Below, one piece after another: positions 8,817-17,217 of a stretch of DNA of 55,255 nt. Source of the DNA: Alphaproteobacteria bacterium (lineage in GTDB: Bacteria; Pseudomonadota; Alphaproteobacteria; Rickettsiales; JABDBP01); contig JABDBP010000010.1 in NCBI GenBank assembly GCA_013288565.1, positions 1 through 55,255 on the forward strand, given 5' to 3'. Under the pieces are notes generated by a model. That model worked only from the letters and a program-made list of their open reading frames with translations, was not told where the DNA came from and ran no database searches. A program made the position numbers and the translations under genes. Positions within the stretch are counted from its first letter, which is position 1, and every line of letters starts with the position of its first letter.

Positions 8817-9496
8817 AATCCAGCCGCCTTGCGAATTAGTGCCTTTACCTTTGCTGGATCGTGCAGATGCGGTGCGTGTCCGCAAGCCTTAAAAATTTTT
8901 AAACGTGCGCCAGCAATCGCTTCAGCGAAAAGCGCCGCCTGCCTGCTATCAACAACCATATCGCCATCGCCGTGAATTATCAGCGTTTTCGGAAACCCTA
9001 AAAAATCCATATTGGCACAAGTAAAATTCCCGATCTCATCCAACCATTCCAGCCAGTGATGGCCGCTATCGCCTTCAATCCCTAAGTTCTCCACGATTTT
9101 TTTCATGTTGGAATCATGCTGAGCGATCATCAGAGCGAACCGCTTTAGCGTCTCACCGGGAATCAGGTGGAAGCTGGATTTGAATGTGTGCAGCATCACC
9201 GGATTCATGGCGTAGGGGATTTTTTCATCGGCGACGAATTGAAATGGTGTGGCGATAAGAACCAGTAATTTCGGCAGAAATATCCGCTTTTCTACCAGAC
9301 GTGCAGCAATTTGCCCACCCAGGCTCCAACCGATTAACAGGTCAACGCGCTGCCGCTTCGGCAGGTTTTCTAGGAACGCATCCCAGCCAGAAAAAGTCGC
9401 GTAATCTAGATGAGAAACATTGTTAAATTCCCTTGGCAGAGCTAGACTCAACGAATCATGCACTTGACCCCAGCCGTTTATCATCACCGCTTTCAT
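8813..9496 (-). CDS. bioH: BioH-like pimeloyl-ACP methyl ester esterase
   Basis: This 227-residue alpha/beta hydrolase has the nucleophile elbow GWSLGG (Ser about 58), the acid region IIHGDGDMVVDSR and the histidine region ACGHAPHLHD. In E. coli BioH removes the methyl group that BioC put on, releasing pimeloyl-ACP from chain elongation. The position between bioF and bioC strongly supports that job here. The N-terminus INGWGQVHDSL resembles BioH. Other esterases (BioG, BioJ, BioK, BioV) do the same step elsewhere, so the subfamily needs a phylogeny. ATGA overlaps join it to bioF and bioC. Confidence 0.8.
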   Translation of the reverse strand: MKAVMINGWGQVHDSLSLALPREFNNVSHLDYATFSGWDAFLENLPKRQRVDLLIGWSLGGQIAARLVEKRIFLPKLLVLIATPFQFVADEKIPYAMNPVMLHTFKSSFHLIPGETLKRFALMIAQHDSNMKKIVENLGIEGDSGHHWLEWLDEIGNFTCANMDFLGFPKTLIIHGDGDMVVDSRQAALFAEAIAGARLKIFKACGHAPHLHDPAKVKALIRKAAGL

Positions 9497-10614
9497 TTTA
9501 TAACTTTCTTTAACATCTCCGCTAATCTTTCTATCATATTTTCCGAATGCGCGGCGGAGAAAGAAAATCGCAGCCTTGAAGTGTTCTCTCGCACCGTCGG
9601 CGGGCGTATCGCAGCAACCAGAAATCCCTTTTTCTCCAGACTTTTCGCGTATAGCAAAACTCTTTTTTCATCGCCTATTATAAGCGGAACTATCGCGCAT
9701 TCCGGCGTTTTCAATCCCATAAGGGAAGCGAATAATTTTGCACGCGCCAGCGCTTTCGACGGCAATGCTTGATTTTTTTTCACCACGTGCAGAGCTGCGA
9801 TGGAAGCAGCGATAACCGCGGGTGGTAGCGCGGTGGTAAATATCGCGCTTCGCATTTTATTGCGGAGAAAATCGATAGCAATTTTTGTGCCGCAAATATA
9901 TCCGCCGTAGCTTCCCAGGGCTTTAGAAAAAGTCCCCATCAGCAGGAAATTTTTTGCCGGATATTTTTCCTTGAAATAAAGCGAGTGCGCGGCATCGCAT
10001 AGTATCCATGCATCGTATTCTGCTGCGATTTCGGCGATTTCTGCTAGAGTCGAGCGATCTCCATCCATGCTGAAAATTTTCTCGGTGACTATCAGGGTAT
10101 TTTTATATTTTTGCCGGTTTTTCTTCAGCAACTCCCTTAAATTTTGTAAATCGTTATGGCGAAACCGTAAGAAGTCAGCGTCCGACAGCCTTGCGCCGTC
10201 GATGATGCAGGCATGAACCAATTTATCGGCGATTATCAAATCTCCCTTGCCTGCCAGCGCTGGAATTGCGCCTATATTAGCCAGATACCCGCTGCCGAGA
10301 ATACACGCATCAGCAAATCCTAGAAAATCGGCGATTTTCTCTTCTAGCAGCGGATATAACGGATGGTTTCCAGTGATGTAACGCGATGCGCCCGCACCTG
10401 CACCATATTTTTCTGCCGCCACCGCCGCCGCTTTTCTAACCACTGGATGCTGTGCCAGACCCAAATAATCATTGGAAGCGAAGGAAATCAGCTTTTTCCC
10501 GGCACGCAATACATGAACAGAATCAAGATTTTCCGTCACTTTCAATTCGCGCAGGAGATTTTTTTCCAGGGTATCCTGCAAATTTACCGCCGCGAATCGC
10601 TCCAATGATGACAT
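9493..10614 (-). CDS. bioF: 8-amino-7-oxononanoate synthase BioF
   Basis: This PLP enzyme condenses pimeloyl-ACP with L-alanine. The 373-residue protein is the normal length. It shows the alpha-oxoamine synthase motifs FASNDYLGLAQHP, GAGASRYITGNHPLY (near 95), DAAHSLY and the PLP-lysine motif MGTFSKALGSYGGY near residue 230. It is the first gene of the minus-strand operon bioF-bioH-bioC-bioD-NHL/thioredoxin-GST, and its ATG lies only 30 bases from that of divergent bioB. Confidence 0.95.
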   Translation of the reverse strand: MSSLERFAAVNLQDTLEKNLLRELKVTENLDSVHVLRAGKKLISFASNDYLGLAQHPVVRKAAAVAAEKYGAGAGASRYITGNHPLYPLLEEKIADFLGFADACILGSGYLANIGAIPALAGKGDLIIADKLVHACIIDGARLSDADFLRFRHNDLQNLRELLKKNRQKYKNTLIVTEKIFSMDGDRSTLAEIAEIAAEYDAWILCDAAHSLYFKEKYPAKNFLLMGTFSKALGSYGGYICGTKIAIDFLRNKMRSAIFTTALPPAVIAASIAALHVVKKNQALPSKALARAKLFASLMGLKTPECAIVPLIIGDEKRVLLYAKSLEKKGFLVAAIRPPTVRENTSRLRFSFSAAHSENMIERLAEMLKKVIK

Positions 10615-10644
10615 AATGGAATCTTGATGCTATAGCTTGAGGCT
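10615..10644. promoter_or_regulatory. Divergent bioF/bioB intergenic gap
   Basis: Only 30 bases separate the bioF and bioB start codons, so both promoters must overlap coding DNA or each other, or lie within the genes. The gap contains a perfect 8-bp palindrome GCTATAGC (10629-10636), a possible operator core. It does not match the BioR consensus TTATMKATAA, and no BirA operator was recognised. Confidence 0.35.
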
Positions 10645-11625
10645 ATGGTTGGAATGGTTTCTAGAGTAAAAAAACCGGATGATAAAGCCATCCGGCATGA
10701 TTGGCAACTGGCCGAGATAACGGGGCTTTTCTTAACTCCGTTCAACGACCTAGTTTTCCTAGCACAGGAAACGCATCGCCGGTATTTTCCGGCAAACCAT
10801 GTACAGGTGAGCACTTTGCTTTCCATCAAAACCGGTGGCTGCCCGGAAGATTGCAAATATTGTCCGCAAAGTTCGGCTTATGATACTGGAGTAAAGGCCG
10901 ATAAATTGATGGGTGTAGAGGAAATTCTGGTCGAGGCGGAATCGGCAAAAAAGGCCGGAGCATCGCGGTTCTGCATGGGCGCGGCGTGGAGAAGCCCTAA
11001 GGATCGCGATATGCCGGCGCTTGCGACAATCGTCAAGCGGGTGAAATCACTCGGCCTGGAAACCTGCATGACGCTTGGGATGCTGACGAAAGACCAATCG
11101 CAAACTCTGAAAGAAGCGGGCTTGGATTATTATAATCACAATATTGACACTTCCGAAGATTTTTACGGCAAAATAATTTCCACCCGCACATACCAAGACC
11201 GGTTGGAAACACTCGAAAACGTACGCGAATCGGGGATGAAAGTATGTTGCGGGGGGATAATCGGGATGGGCGAAAGTGTAGGGGATCGCGCCGGTATGCT
11301 GATGACTCTTGCAAATATGCCAGAACATCCAGAGTCGGTACCGATAAATTTACTGGTGCAAGTGGAAGGAACGCCCCTGAAAACTGTCGCCGAGGTTGAT
11401 ATTTTCGATTTCATCCGCACCATTGCGGTAGCGCGAATTCTGATGCCGAAATCATATGTACGGCTTTCCGCTGGCCGTGAGGATATGAGCGACGAGGCAC
11501 AGGCTCTGTGTTTCCTGGCTGGGGCGAACTCGATATTCTACGGCGAAAAACTCCTCACCACCGGAAATCCGGCTGCGGATGAGGATAAACGACTGTTCGC
11601 ACGGCTTGGCGTTCAAACCATCTAG
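10645..11625 (+). CDS. bioB: Biotin synthase BioB
   Basis: BioB is a radical SAM enzyme that inserts sulfur into dethiobiotin. The 326-residue protein carries the [4Fe-4S] motif [10 protein letters not shown] (Cys about 66, 70, 73), [32 protein letters not shown] (the second-cluster cysteine region) and RLSAGRE with the arginine ligand of the [2Fe-2S] cluster. Two in-frame ATGs lie 9 bases apart (10645, 10654); neither has a strong ribosome binding site. It begins the plus-strand half of the biotin divergon and is followed 6 bases on by bioA. Confidence 0.96.
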   Translation: MVGMVSRVKKPDDKAIRHDWQLAEITGLFLTPFNDLVFLAQETHRRYFPANHVQVSTLLSIKTGGCPEDCKYCPQSSAYDTGVKADKLMGVEEILVEAESAKKAGASRFCMGAAWRSPKDRDMPALATIVKRVKSLGLETCMTLGMLTKDQSQTLKEAGLDYYNHNIDTSEDFYGKIISTRTYQDRLETLENVRESGMKVCCGGIIGMGESVGDRAGMLMTLANMPEHPESVPINLLVQVEGTPLKTVAEVDIFDFIRTIAVARILMPKSYVRLSAGREDMSDEAQALCFLAGANSIFYGEKLLTTGNPAADEDKRLFARLGVQTI

Positions 11626-11631
11626 ATCAAA

Positions 11632-12903
11632 ATGATCAATCTTCCCGATTGGGAAAAATCCGGCCTCTCCCACATCTGGCTGCCATATTGTCAGATGAAG
11701 AACATGGCTTTGCCACTGCCAGTCGTCGGCGCTTTGGGCTGCAAAATCAAGCTGGCCGACGGGCGCGAGCTTATCGATGGAATTGCCTCCTGGTGGAGTG
11801 CCTGCCATGGATATCAGCATCCCGAAATTATTGCAGCCGTTGAAAATCAATTGAAAACATTACCACACATCATGTTTGGTGGACTGGCGCATGAGCCGGG
11901 ATACAGGCTGGCAGGAGAGTTAGTAAAGATTTTGCCGCGGGGCATGAGCAAAGTTTTCTTCTCTGATTCCGGCTCAACCGCCGTAGAAATCGCAATGAAA
12001 ATGGCGGTGCAATATTGGCACAATCAGGGCCAAAGCCGCAAAAATCGGTTCATCTGTTTTCGCCACGGTTATCACGGCGATACGATGGGGGCGATGTCAA
12101 TTTCCGACCCCGAATCCGGCATGCATAAACTATGGAACGGCTATATGCCTATGCAGTATGTGCTGGATATTCCATCGGATGAATATAGTTTTGCGGAGTT
12201 TAAAGAGCTGGTCGCGGGAATTAGAAAAACCGCGGCAGCAGTGATAATCGAGCCGCTGGTGCAATGCGCTGGCGGGATGAAATTCCATTCAGCGGATGTA
12301 TTGGCGGCGATAAAAAACATCTGCAAGGAGAACGAAATATTATTTATCGCCGATGAAATCGCCACCGGATTCGGGCGCACCGGCAATATTTTCGCCTGCA
12401 ATGAAGCTGGTATTACGCCGGATATAATGTGCATCGGGAAAGCCTTGACTGGCGGGGTTATCGGCATGGCGGCAACCATCGCCACGGAAGAAATTTTCGT
12501 GAAATTTTATTCTGACGATCCAACGCATGCATTCATGCATGGACCGACATATATGGCCAATCCCCTGGCTTGCAGTGCCGCGCTGGCCTCGCTTGAGGTT
12601 TTTAAAAAAGAAAACCGTCTGGCAGCAGTGGAGAAAATCGAAGCTCAGCTTTCTGCTGAATTGGCTTTATGCCAGGCGTTTCCCGGGGTAGAAGATGTGC
12701 GGGTGAAAGGCGCGATCGGGGTAGTGCAATTATCGGAAATGAGCACGGAGAAAAAATTGAAGCTCCGGCAGGAATTTATCGAATCCGGCTGCTGGATCAG
12801 GCCACTGGAAGATGTTATATATCTCATGCCACCGCTGACTATATCGGAACAGGAATTAACCAAGCTTACTAGTGCAATTTATGAGGGTTTAAAGAAATGT
12901 TAG
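11632..12903 (+). CDS. bioA: Adenosylmethionine-8-amino-7-oxononanoate aminotransferase BioA
   Basis: BioA transfers an amino group from SAM to 8-amino-7-oxononanoate. The 423-residue class III aminotransferase has HIWLPYCQMKN at the N-terminus, GIASWWSACHGYQHPEI (near 50; the WW pair is diagnostic for BioA), FSDSGSTAVEIAMKMA (PLP phosphate), FRHGYHGDTMGAMS, IADEIATGFGRTG and the PLP lysine in GKALTGG. Its last codon overlaps the start of the small membrane protein gene. Confidence 0.95.
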   Translation: MINLPDWEKSGLSHIWLPYCQMKNMALPLPVVGALGCKIKLADGRELIDGIASWWSACHGYQHPEIIAAVENQLKTLPHIMFGGLAHEPGYRLAGELVKILPRGMSKVFFSDSGSTAVEIAMKMAVQYWHNQGQSRKNRFICFRHGYHGDTMGAMSISDPESGMHKLWNGYMPMQYVLDIPSDEYSFAEFKELVAGIRKTAAAVIIEPLVQCAGGMKFHSADVLAAIKNICKENEILFIADEIATGFGRTGNIFACNEAGITPDIMCIGKALTGGVIGMAATIATEEIFVKFYSDDPTHAFMHGPTYMANPLACSAALASLEVFKKENRLAAVEKIEAQLSAELALCQAFPGVEDVRVKGAIGVVQLSEMSTEKKLKLRQEFIESGCWIRPLEDVIYLMPPLTISEQELTKLTSAIYEGLKKC

Positions 12904-13142
12904 GAATCATTTTAAATACTGTAGGAATATTAGGGGTGATTTTGATGCTTCTTGCTTACCTACTGTTGGAGCACGGCACTTTAAAAGACCATGATAAAAT
13001 CTATCTGATGCTGAATATTGTTGGCCCCGCTGGCATTATCGCTTCGCTCTATATAGATTGGAATCTACCAGCTTTCCTGATCGAATTCGCATGGATATTG
13101 GTCAGCATTTACGGCTTTCTCCGCCGCCCGAAAATAAAATAA
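12897..13142 (+). CDS. Small membrane protein, CBU_0592-like
   Basis: This 81-residue protein has three hydrophobic segments (about residues 3-25, 32-50 and 56-75), with a charged turn GTLKDHDKIYLMLNIVG between the first two. The pattern GxLGVILMLLAYLLL...YLMLNIVGPAG...WILVSIYG matches small membrane proteins of the CBU_0592 type as I recall them; no function is known. The ATG overlaps the bioA stop by 7 bases, which supports translation. The last 34 bases overlap the convergent ccmH 3' end. Confidence 0.7.
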   Translation: MLGIILNTVGILGVILMLLAYLLLEHGTLKDHDKIYLMLNIVGPAGIIASLYIDWNLPAFLIEFAWILVSIYGFLRRPKIK

Positions 13143-13486
13143 ATTCCGCCGCCAAGAAAAATAAACGGCGTGGCCCAAAGTAAAAATGTTGAGGTTTTCC
13201 AAGGCGTTTGCAGTAAAATCCGCTCGCCATAGCGCGTAGCGATATAGTTTTTTATCGCATCATCGCCATTACCGGTCCGAATTTTATCACGGATTAAGTT
13301 TCGCATATCGCCCGCCAGATCGGCGTTCGATTCAGCGATGGATTGCCCAGCACAAACTAAGCAGCGGATTTCCTTGAACAGCTTCTCCGCGCGCATTTCC
13401 TGCTCATGGTTTTCTAAATGCTTGTCGACTGAAAATGCCAAAGAACAAGTTGGAAATATAATAATAAATAAAAAAATACGTCTCAT
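13109..13486 (-). CDS. ccmH: Cytochrome c maturation protein CcmH
   Basis: CcmH reduces the apocytochrome CXXCH cysteines before heme ligation, with CcmF and CcmG. The 125-residue protein has a signal sequence, the redox motif LVCAGQS preceded by EIRC (Cys about 42 and 45), DLAGDMRNLIRDKI, ATRYGERILLQTPW and one C-terminal transmembrane helix. This is the short, single-domain form without the TPR half found in E. coli; that part may be encoded elsewhere. Its ATG overlaps the ccmG stop by one base (TAATG). Confidence 0.93.
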   Translation of the reverse strand: MRRIFLFIIIFPTCSLAFSVDKHLENHEQEMRAEKLFKEIRCLVCAGQSIAESNADLAGDMRNLIRDKIRTGNGDDAIKNYIATRYGERILLQTPWKTSTFLLWATPFIFLGGGIYFIFGRRRKP

Positions 13487-14004
13487 TATTTCTTCAGCAT
13501 TTTTAACAGGTCGTCATAGGCTTTTTGATCAATTGGCCCTGGCTGGCGGAATAATACCGTGCCATTTGTACCAATCAAAAAAGTCTCCGGTACACCGGTG
13601 ATTCCAAAAGTTATCGCCGCTTTCCCCTCATGATCGGTGCCGATTTTTTTATAAGGATTGCCGAATTTTTTGAGCCATGCGGAGGTTTTTGCATCATCGT
13701 CCTTCCAAGTGATTCCATATATGGCAACACCGGTTTTTTTTGCCAGCATCACTAGCGCTGTCTGCTCATACCGGCACGCCTCGCACCATGAAGCAAAAAA
13801 ATTCACCAGCGTTGTTTTTCCCTGTAAATCATGGCTTTTCAATCTTCCGCCGGAAAGAGCGGGAATCGAAAAATCCGGCACGGCTATGCCAATCATCTGC
13901 GTTTTGGAAAATAAATCATCACCGGATTTGAGCGACAATTTCACCAGGAAAGCCGCGAGCAACAGAAAAAATAAAATAAACGGCAGGGTGAATTTATATT
14001 TCAT
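13486..14004 (-). CDS. ccmG: Cytochrome c biogenesis thioredoxin CcmG/DsbE
   Basis: This membrane-anchored periplasmic thioredoxin feeds reductant to apocytochrome c. It has 172 residues: an N-terminal membrane anchor (about 5-25), then a thioredoxin fold with FFASWCEACRYEQ (Cys about 74 and 77) and the cis-Pro GVPETFLI. WCEAC differs from the commoner WCxPC of CcmG, which may alter its redox potential. The start at 14004 is preferred over an ATG 30 bases upstream because it is preceded by GGGGAAA and gives the anchor at once. The 5' end overlaps ccmF by 11 bases. Confidence 0.92.
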   Translation of the reverse strand: MKYKFTLPFILFFLLLAAFLVKLSLKSGDDLFSKTQMIGIAVPDFSIPALSGGRLKSHDLQGKTTLVNFFASWCEACRYEQTALVMLAKKTGVAIYGITWKDDDAKTSAWLKKFGNPYKKIGTDHEGKAAITFGITGVPETFLIGTNGTVLFRQPGPIDQKAYDDLLKMLKK

Positions 14005-15856
14005 GTTTTTCCCCTGACAACGAAACCGCGCCACCGAGCGCGATCATCCCGGCGCCAAGCCATATCAACACTATAAGTGGCTTGTAATAAATCCTCACCG
14101 CATATGATTTCTTTTCAGCTGGATCGCCGATGATGATATAAAGATTGGAAAGAAAATCGTAATATATAGCCGGTTCCGTTGCCTGCCCGCCTTCAACCGG
14201 GAAGAACCTTAATTCCGGTGCCAGTTCCGCAACCAGTTGACCATTTTTACGCACCGAAAATATACCGCGCCGCGCCAGATAATTTTTTCCTATAGTGATT
14301 TTCACCGCATCCAATTGTACGTCATAACCGGCGAAATTCAGGCGTTCTCCGGCAGCCATGTTTTTTTCGTCTTCCCCTTTCCAGCCTTGGCTTGCCGTAA
14401 TCCCGATCAGCAAAACCGCAACCCCAAAATGCGAAATTATCATGGCGTAAAATGTGCGCGGCTGCACGAAATTTTTCCAGCGCGTTTTTTCGTAAAACTG
14501 ATACGTTGTCGTGGAAAAAAGCCATATTCCAAAAATTATCCCGGAGAAAAACATATCGGGTTTCTTGCCCAGTTTGAAATAGAGAAAGCTGCCGAACAGA
14601 GCGGTTACCAGTGCTGGAACGATAAGTTTGCTCGAGGCCGATTTATTACCATCACGCCATTTCAAGAACGGTCCGACTCCGGCGAAAAATACCAGCGCGA
14701 AAGCGATCGGAACGAATGTAAGGTAATAGTAAGGTGCACCGACCGAGACTGCTTCACCGGTAAAAACTTCAAGCATTATCGGATAAATCGTGCCTAAAAA
14801 AACCGTCAAGCATAAGGTAATCAGAAAAAGATTATTCAGCATTATCGCGGATTCACGGGAGAAAATCGTAAAACTGGGATCGGAACGGGAGGAAAATTTT
14901 CCTGCCCTTAACGCGAAAACAAAAAATCCGCCGCCGCTTATCATCGCCAGCAGCAGAAGGATGAAAATTCCGCGCATCGGGTCGCTGGCGAAGCTGTGCA
15001 CAGATGTCAAAACCCCGGAGCGCACCAGAAAAAATCCGATCAGGCATAAAGTAAAAGTGAAAATCGAAAGGAAAATTGTCCAGAGTGGAAACAGTTTCCG
15101 CTTATGCAAAACGATTGCCGAATGGTAAAGCGCTGTCGCGGAAAGCCAGGGCAGTAGGGAAGAATTCTCCACCGGATCCCAGAACCAGAATCCGCCCCAG
15201 CCGAGGTCGCGGTATGCCCACCAGCTTCCCAGAGCAATGCCGACGGTCAAAAAACACCATGGAAGCGTAAGCCATTTTTTGAGCAACTGCGCGAAACCGT
15301 AAGGAATTTCGCCAACAATCAGTGCGGCAATCGCCAGAGAAAGCACCAGCGAAAATCCCGTATATCCGGCATATAAAATTGGCGGATGTATGGCCAAGCC
15401 GATATCCTGCAATATAGGATTCTGGCCGTTTCCATCCGGCGGCACGGGAAAAACCGTGGTAAACGGATTGGAAGCAAGCAGGTTGAAAGCAAGGAATCCG
15501 GCGATGATCCCGCACTCTATCGCCAGTGCAGTTTTTTTTATATCGCCCTCCGGCACGACCAGTGCGAAAAGCGCGGCATAAAGGCTGAGTAGCCAGATGA
15601 AAAGCAAAAGCGAGCCTTCATGATTTCCCCAAGTTCCTGATATTTTATAGATAAACGGCTTAGCAAGATTAGAATTTTCCACGACGTTCAATAGCCGGAA
15701 GTCCGATGCCGCATGCGCGTAAATCAATGCGAAAAATGCGAGGGTGGCAAAAAAGAAAATCGTGGCACATATTATCTTCTGCTTCTTGAAAGTAACGCCG
15801 GCAAGCGCAGCGAAGAGCGCGAATAGAAGCGAAATATTTCCCATCAGTGGAAGCAT
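13994..15856 (-). CDS. ccmF: Cytochrome c heme lyase subunit CcmF
   Basis: CcmF is the integral membrane core of the CcmFH heme lyase, which takes heme from CcmE and attaches it to apocytochrome c. The 620-residue polytopic protein contains WGNHEGSLLLFIW near residue 75 and the tryptophan-rich WWD motif WGGFWFWDPVENSSLLPW near residue 220. It has many hydrophobic segments and a large periplasmic loop near the end. Its ATG shares one base with the ccmE stop (TAATG). ccmABC are not in this window. Confidence 0.96.
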   Translation of the reverse strand: MLPLMGNISLLFALFAALAGVTFKKQKIICATIFFFATLAFFALIYAHAASDFRLLNVVENSNLAKPFIYKISGTWGNHEGSLLLFIWLLSLYAALFALVVPEGDIKKTALAIECGIIAGFLAFNLLASNPFTTVFPVPPDGNGQNPILQDIGLAIHPPILYAGYTGFSLVLSLAIAALIVGEIPYGFAQLLKKWLTLPWCFLTVGIALGSWWAYRDLGWGGFWFWDPVENSSLLPWLSATALYHSAIVLHKRKLFPLWTIFLSIFTFTLCLIGFFLVRSGVLTSVHSFASDPMRGIFILLLLAMISGGGFFVFALRAGKFSSRSDPSFTIFSRESAIMLNNLFLITLCLTVFLGTIYPIMLEVFTGEAVSVGAPYYYLTFVPIAFALVFFAGVGPFLKWRDGNKSASSKLIVPALVTALFGSFLYFKLGKKPDMFFSGIIFGIWLFSTTTYQFYEKTRWKNFVQPRTFYAMIISHFGVAVLLIGITASQGWKGEDEKNMAAGERLNFAGYDVQLDAVKITIGKNYLARRGIFSVRKNGQLVAELAPELRFFPVEGGQATEPAIYYDFLSNLYIIIGDPAEKKSYAVRIYYKPLIVLIWLGAGMIALGGAVSLSGEKHEI

Positions 15857-16293
15857 TATTTTATACCTCCTTCATTCCACCGGCCAGATTTTTTCAAGGC
15901 GCGCACCACTTCCGGCGGCATATATTTTTCATCATGCTTGGCCAGAACTTCCACAGCCCGAAAAATCTCGCCGCGGTAATACCCTTCTGCCACCACTCCC
16001 TGACCTTCGCGGAAAAGATCTGGCAACGCGCCGTTATATTCCACCGGAAGGGATTTCTTCAGATCGGTAACGGAAAAAAATATTTCCCCGTTTCCCTTTT
16101 TTAAGCTGCCAATCTCCACCAATCCGCCGATGCGGATTAATTTTTCCGGTGCGATGTTCTGCTCATAAATTTCTGACGGTGTATGGAAAAAAACTAAGTT
16201 ATCGCGGAAGGTTTTTGCGATTATGAAAAACGCAATACTGACCGAGAAGACCGCAGCCAGAAACAGCGCCAGCCTTTGCTGTTTTGGGGTCAT
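15856..16293 (-). CDS. ccmE: Heme chaperone CcmE
   Basis: CcmE is a periplasmic OB-fold protein that binds heme covalently and carries it to CcmF. The 145-residue protein has an N-terminal anchor (about 8-26), the beta-barrel region IRIGGLVEIGS...FSVTDLKKSLPVEYNGALPDLF and the heme-binding motif HDEKY (His about 120, Tyr about 124). ATGA overlaps ccmD upstream and TAATG overlaps ccmF downstream. Confidence 0.96.
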   Translation of the reverse strand: MTPKQQRLALFLAAVFSVSIAFFIIAKTFRDNLVFFHTPSEIYEQNIAPEKLIRIGGLVEIGSLKKGNGEIFFSVTDLKKSLPVEYNGALPDLFREGQGVVAEGYYRGEIFRAVEVLAKHDEKYMPPEVVRALKKSGRWNEGGIK

Positions 16294-16427
16294 ATTTTTT
16301 TTTCATCCGCGCTTTGCAATTTTTTTCGTGATGAAAATAGTTTCCGTACGCTTGAGGCGACAAGCCCGAACAGAATGAAAAAAGCTGTTATATAAGAGAA
16401 AAATATATAGTAAAAATTATGGTCCAT
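16290..16427 (-). CDS. ccmD: Heme exporter protein CcmD (short ORF)
   Basis: This 45-residue ORF starts at 16427 (MDHNFYYIFFSYITAFF) and ends in an ATGA overlap with ccmE. It has one transmembrane helix (about residues 5-26) followed by a basic, lysine-rich tail. Size, topology and position just before ccmE are those of CcmD, which links CcmE to the CcmABC heme-release complex. Sequence conservation of CcmD is low, so context carries much of the assignment. The ribosome binding site is weak. Nineteen bases separate it from the protease gene stop. Confidence 0.85.
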   Translation of the reverse strand: MDHNFYYIFFSYITAFFILFGLVASSVRKLFSSRKKLQSADEKKI

Positions 16428-16446
16428 TGCGCTTAAACTTTGCCAA

Positions 16447-17199
16447 TCAATCGAGGAAGCAGTGAACATTGACTATATATTTTCCGGCGGTTTCTTCCAG
16501 CGAATTGTCGCCTGCTGCACCTACGTTAATTGTCGCGTCGTATGGAACTGCGGCACGACCCAGAAAATCCTGCAAGGCAGCAGCGGAAATTGCGATGTCT
16601 GAGGATTTAAACGGCACACCGTTTTTTATCACCTCCTCAGTTTCCGGCGGTTTTTCACCGGAAAGGTAATCTAGCTTATAAAACTGCACTTTCGCGCGCA
16701 CCACACCGATAACGTTGCCGTTTTGATCGACCAGCGGGCCGCCGCTATTGCCGCGCTCGGCACTGTCGGCGAACTGTATCCATTGCTCCTCGCCCATCGG
16801 CCCCTTGCCGGAAATGATGGAAGTCATCTGGATCGCATACTGCCCGGAAACCCCGCGCTCCTTGGGATAGCCGATTATCATAACCCGCTCGTTTTCCTGT
16901 AGCATATGATCGGCTCGCAACTTCGCATAGCCGTTTGGCCGTTGATTTATCTTCAGCACTGCCAGGTCTTTTTCGCTATCGGCGGCGATCAAATGCGCCT
17001 GGGTAATATCAACCGATCCTTGCACGGTGATGTTTTTACAATTCCGCACCACATGCTCGTTGGTAACGATATTTCCGAGCATATTCACGAAAAATCCGGT
17101 ACCGCTGGAGATGGTTTTTTTCTCGATTATATAGCCAGCAGAAAATGCGGCGATAGGAAGCGCTAAAAAAAGCGCCGGAAGGAATATGCGTTTGAACAT
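16447..17199 (-). CDS. Trypsin-like serine protease (S1, chymotrypsin fold)
   Basis: This 250-residue protein has a signal peptide (about residues 1-21) and the full catalytic triad: His in VTNEHVV (about 49), Asp in SEKDLAVL (about 78) and Ser in RGNSGGPLV (about 152). It resembles the protease domain of the HtrA/S1C group but lacks a PDZ domain; the C-terminal 60 residues are a short extension. It is probably periplasmic. It lies 18 bases after mutS and 19 bases before ccmD, so one transcript may carry all of them. The substrate is unknown. Confidence 0.85.
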   Translation of the reverse strand: MFKRIFLPALFLALPIAAFSAGYIIEKKTISSGTGFFVNMLGNIVTNEHVVRNCKNITVQGSVDITQAHLIAADSEKDLAVLKINQRPNGYAKLRADHMLQENERVMIIGYPKERGVSGQYAIQMTSIISGKGPMGEEQWIQFADSAERGNSGGPLVDQNGNVIGVVRAKVQFYKLDYLSGEKPPETEEVIKNGVPFKSSDIAISAAALQDFLGRAAVPYDATINVGAAGDNSLEETAGKYIVNVHCFLD

Positions 17200-17217
17200 C
17201 CTCGGATTATACCAGAA

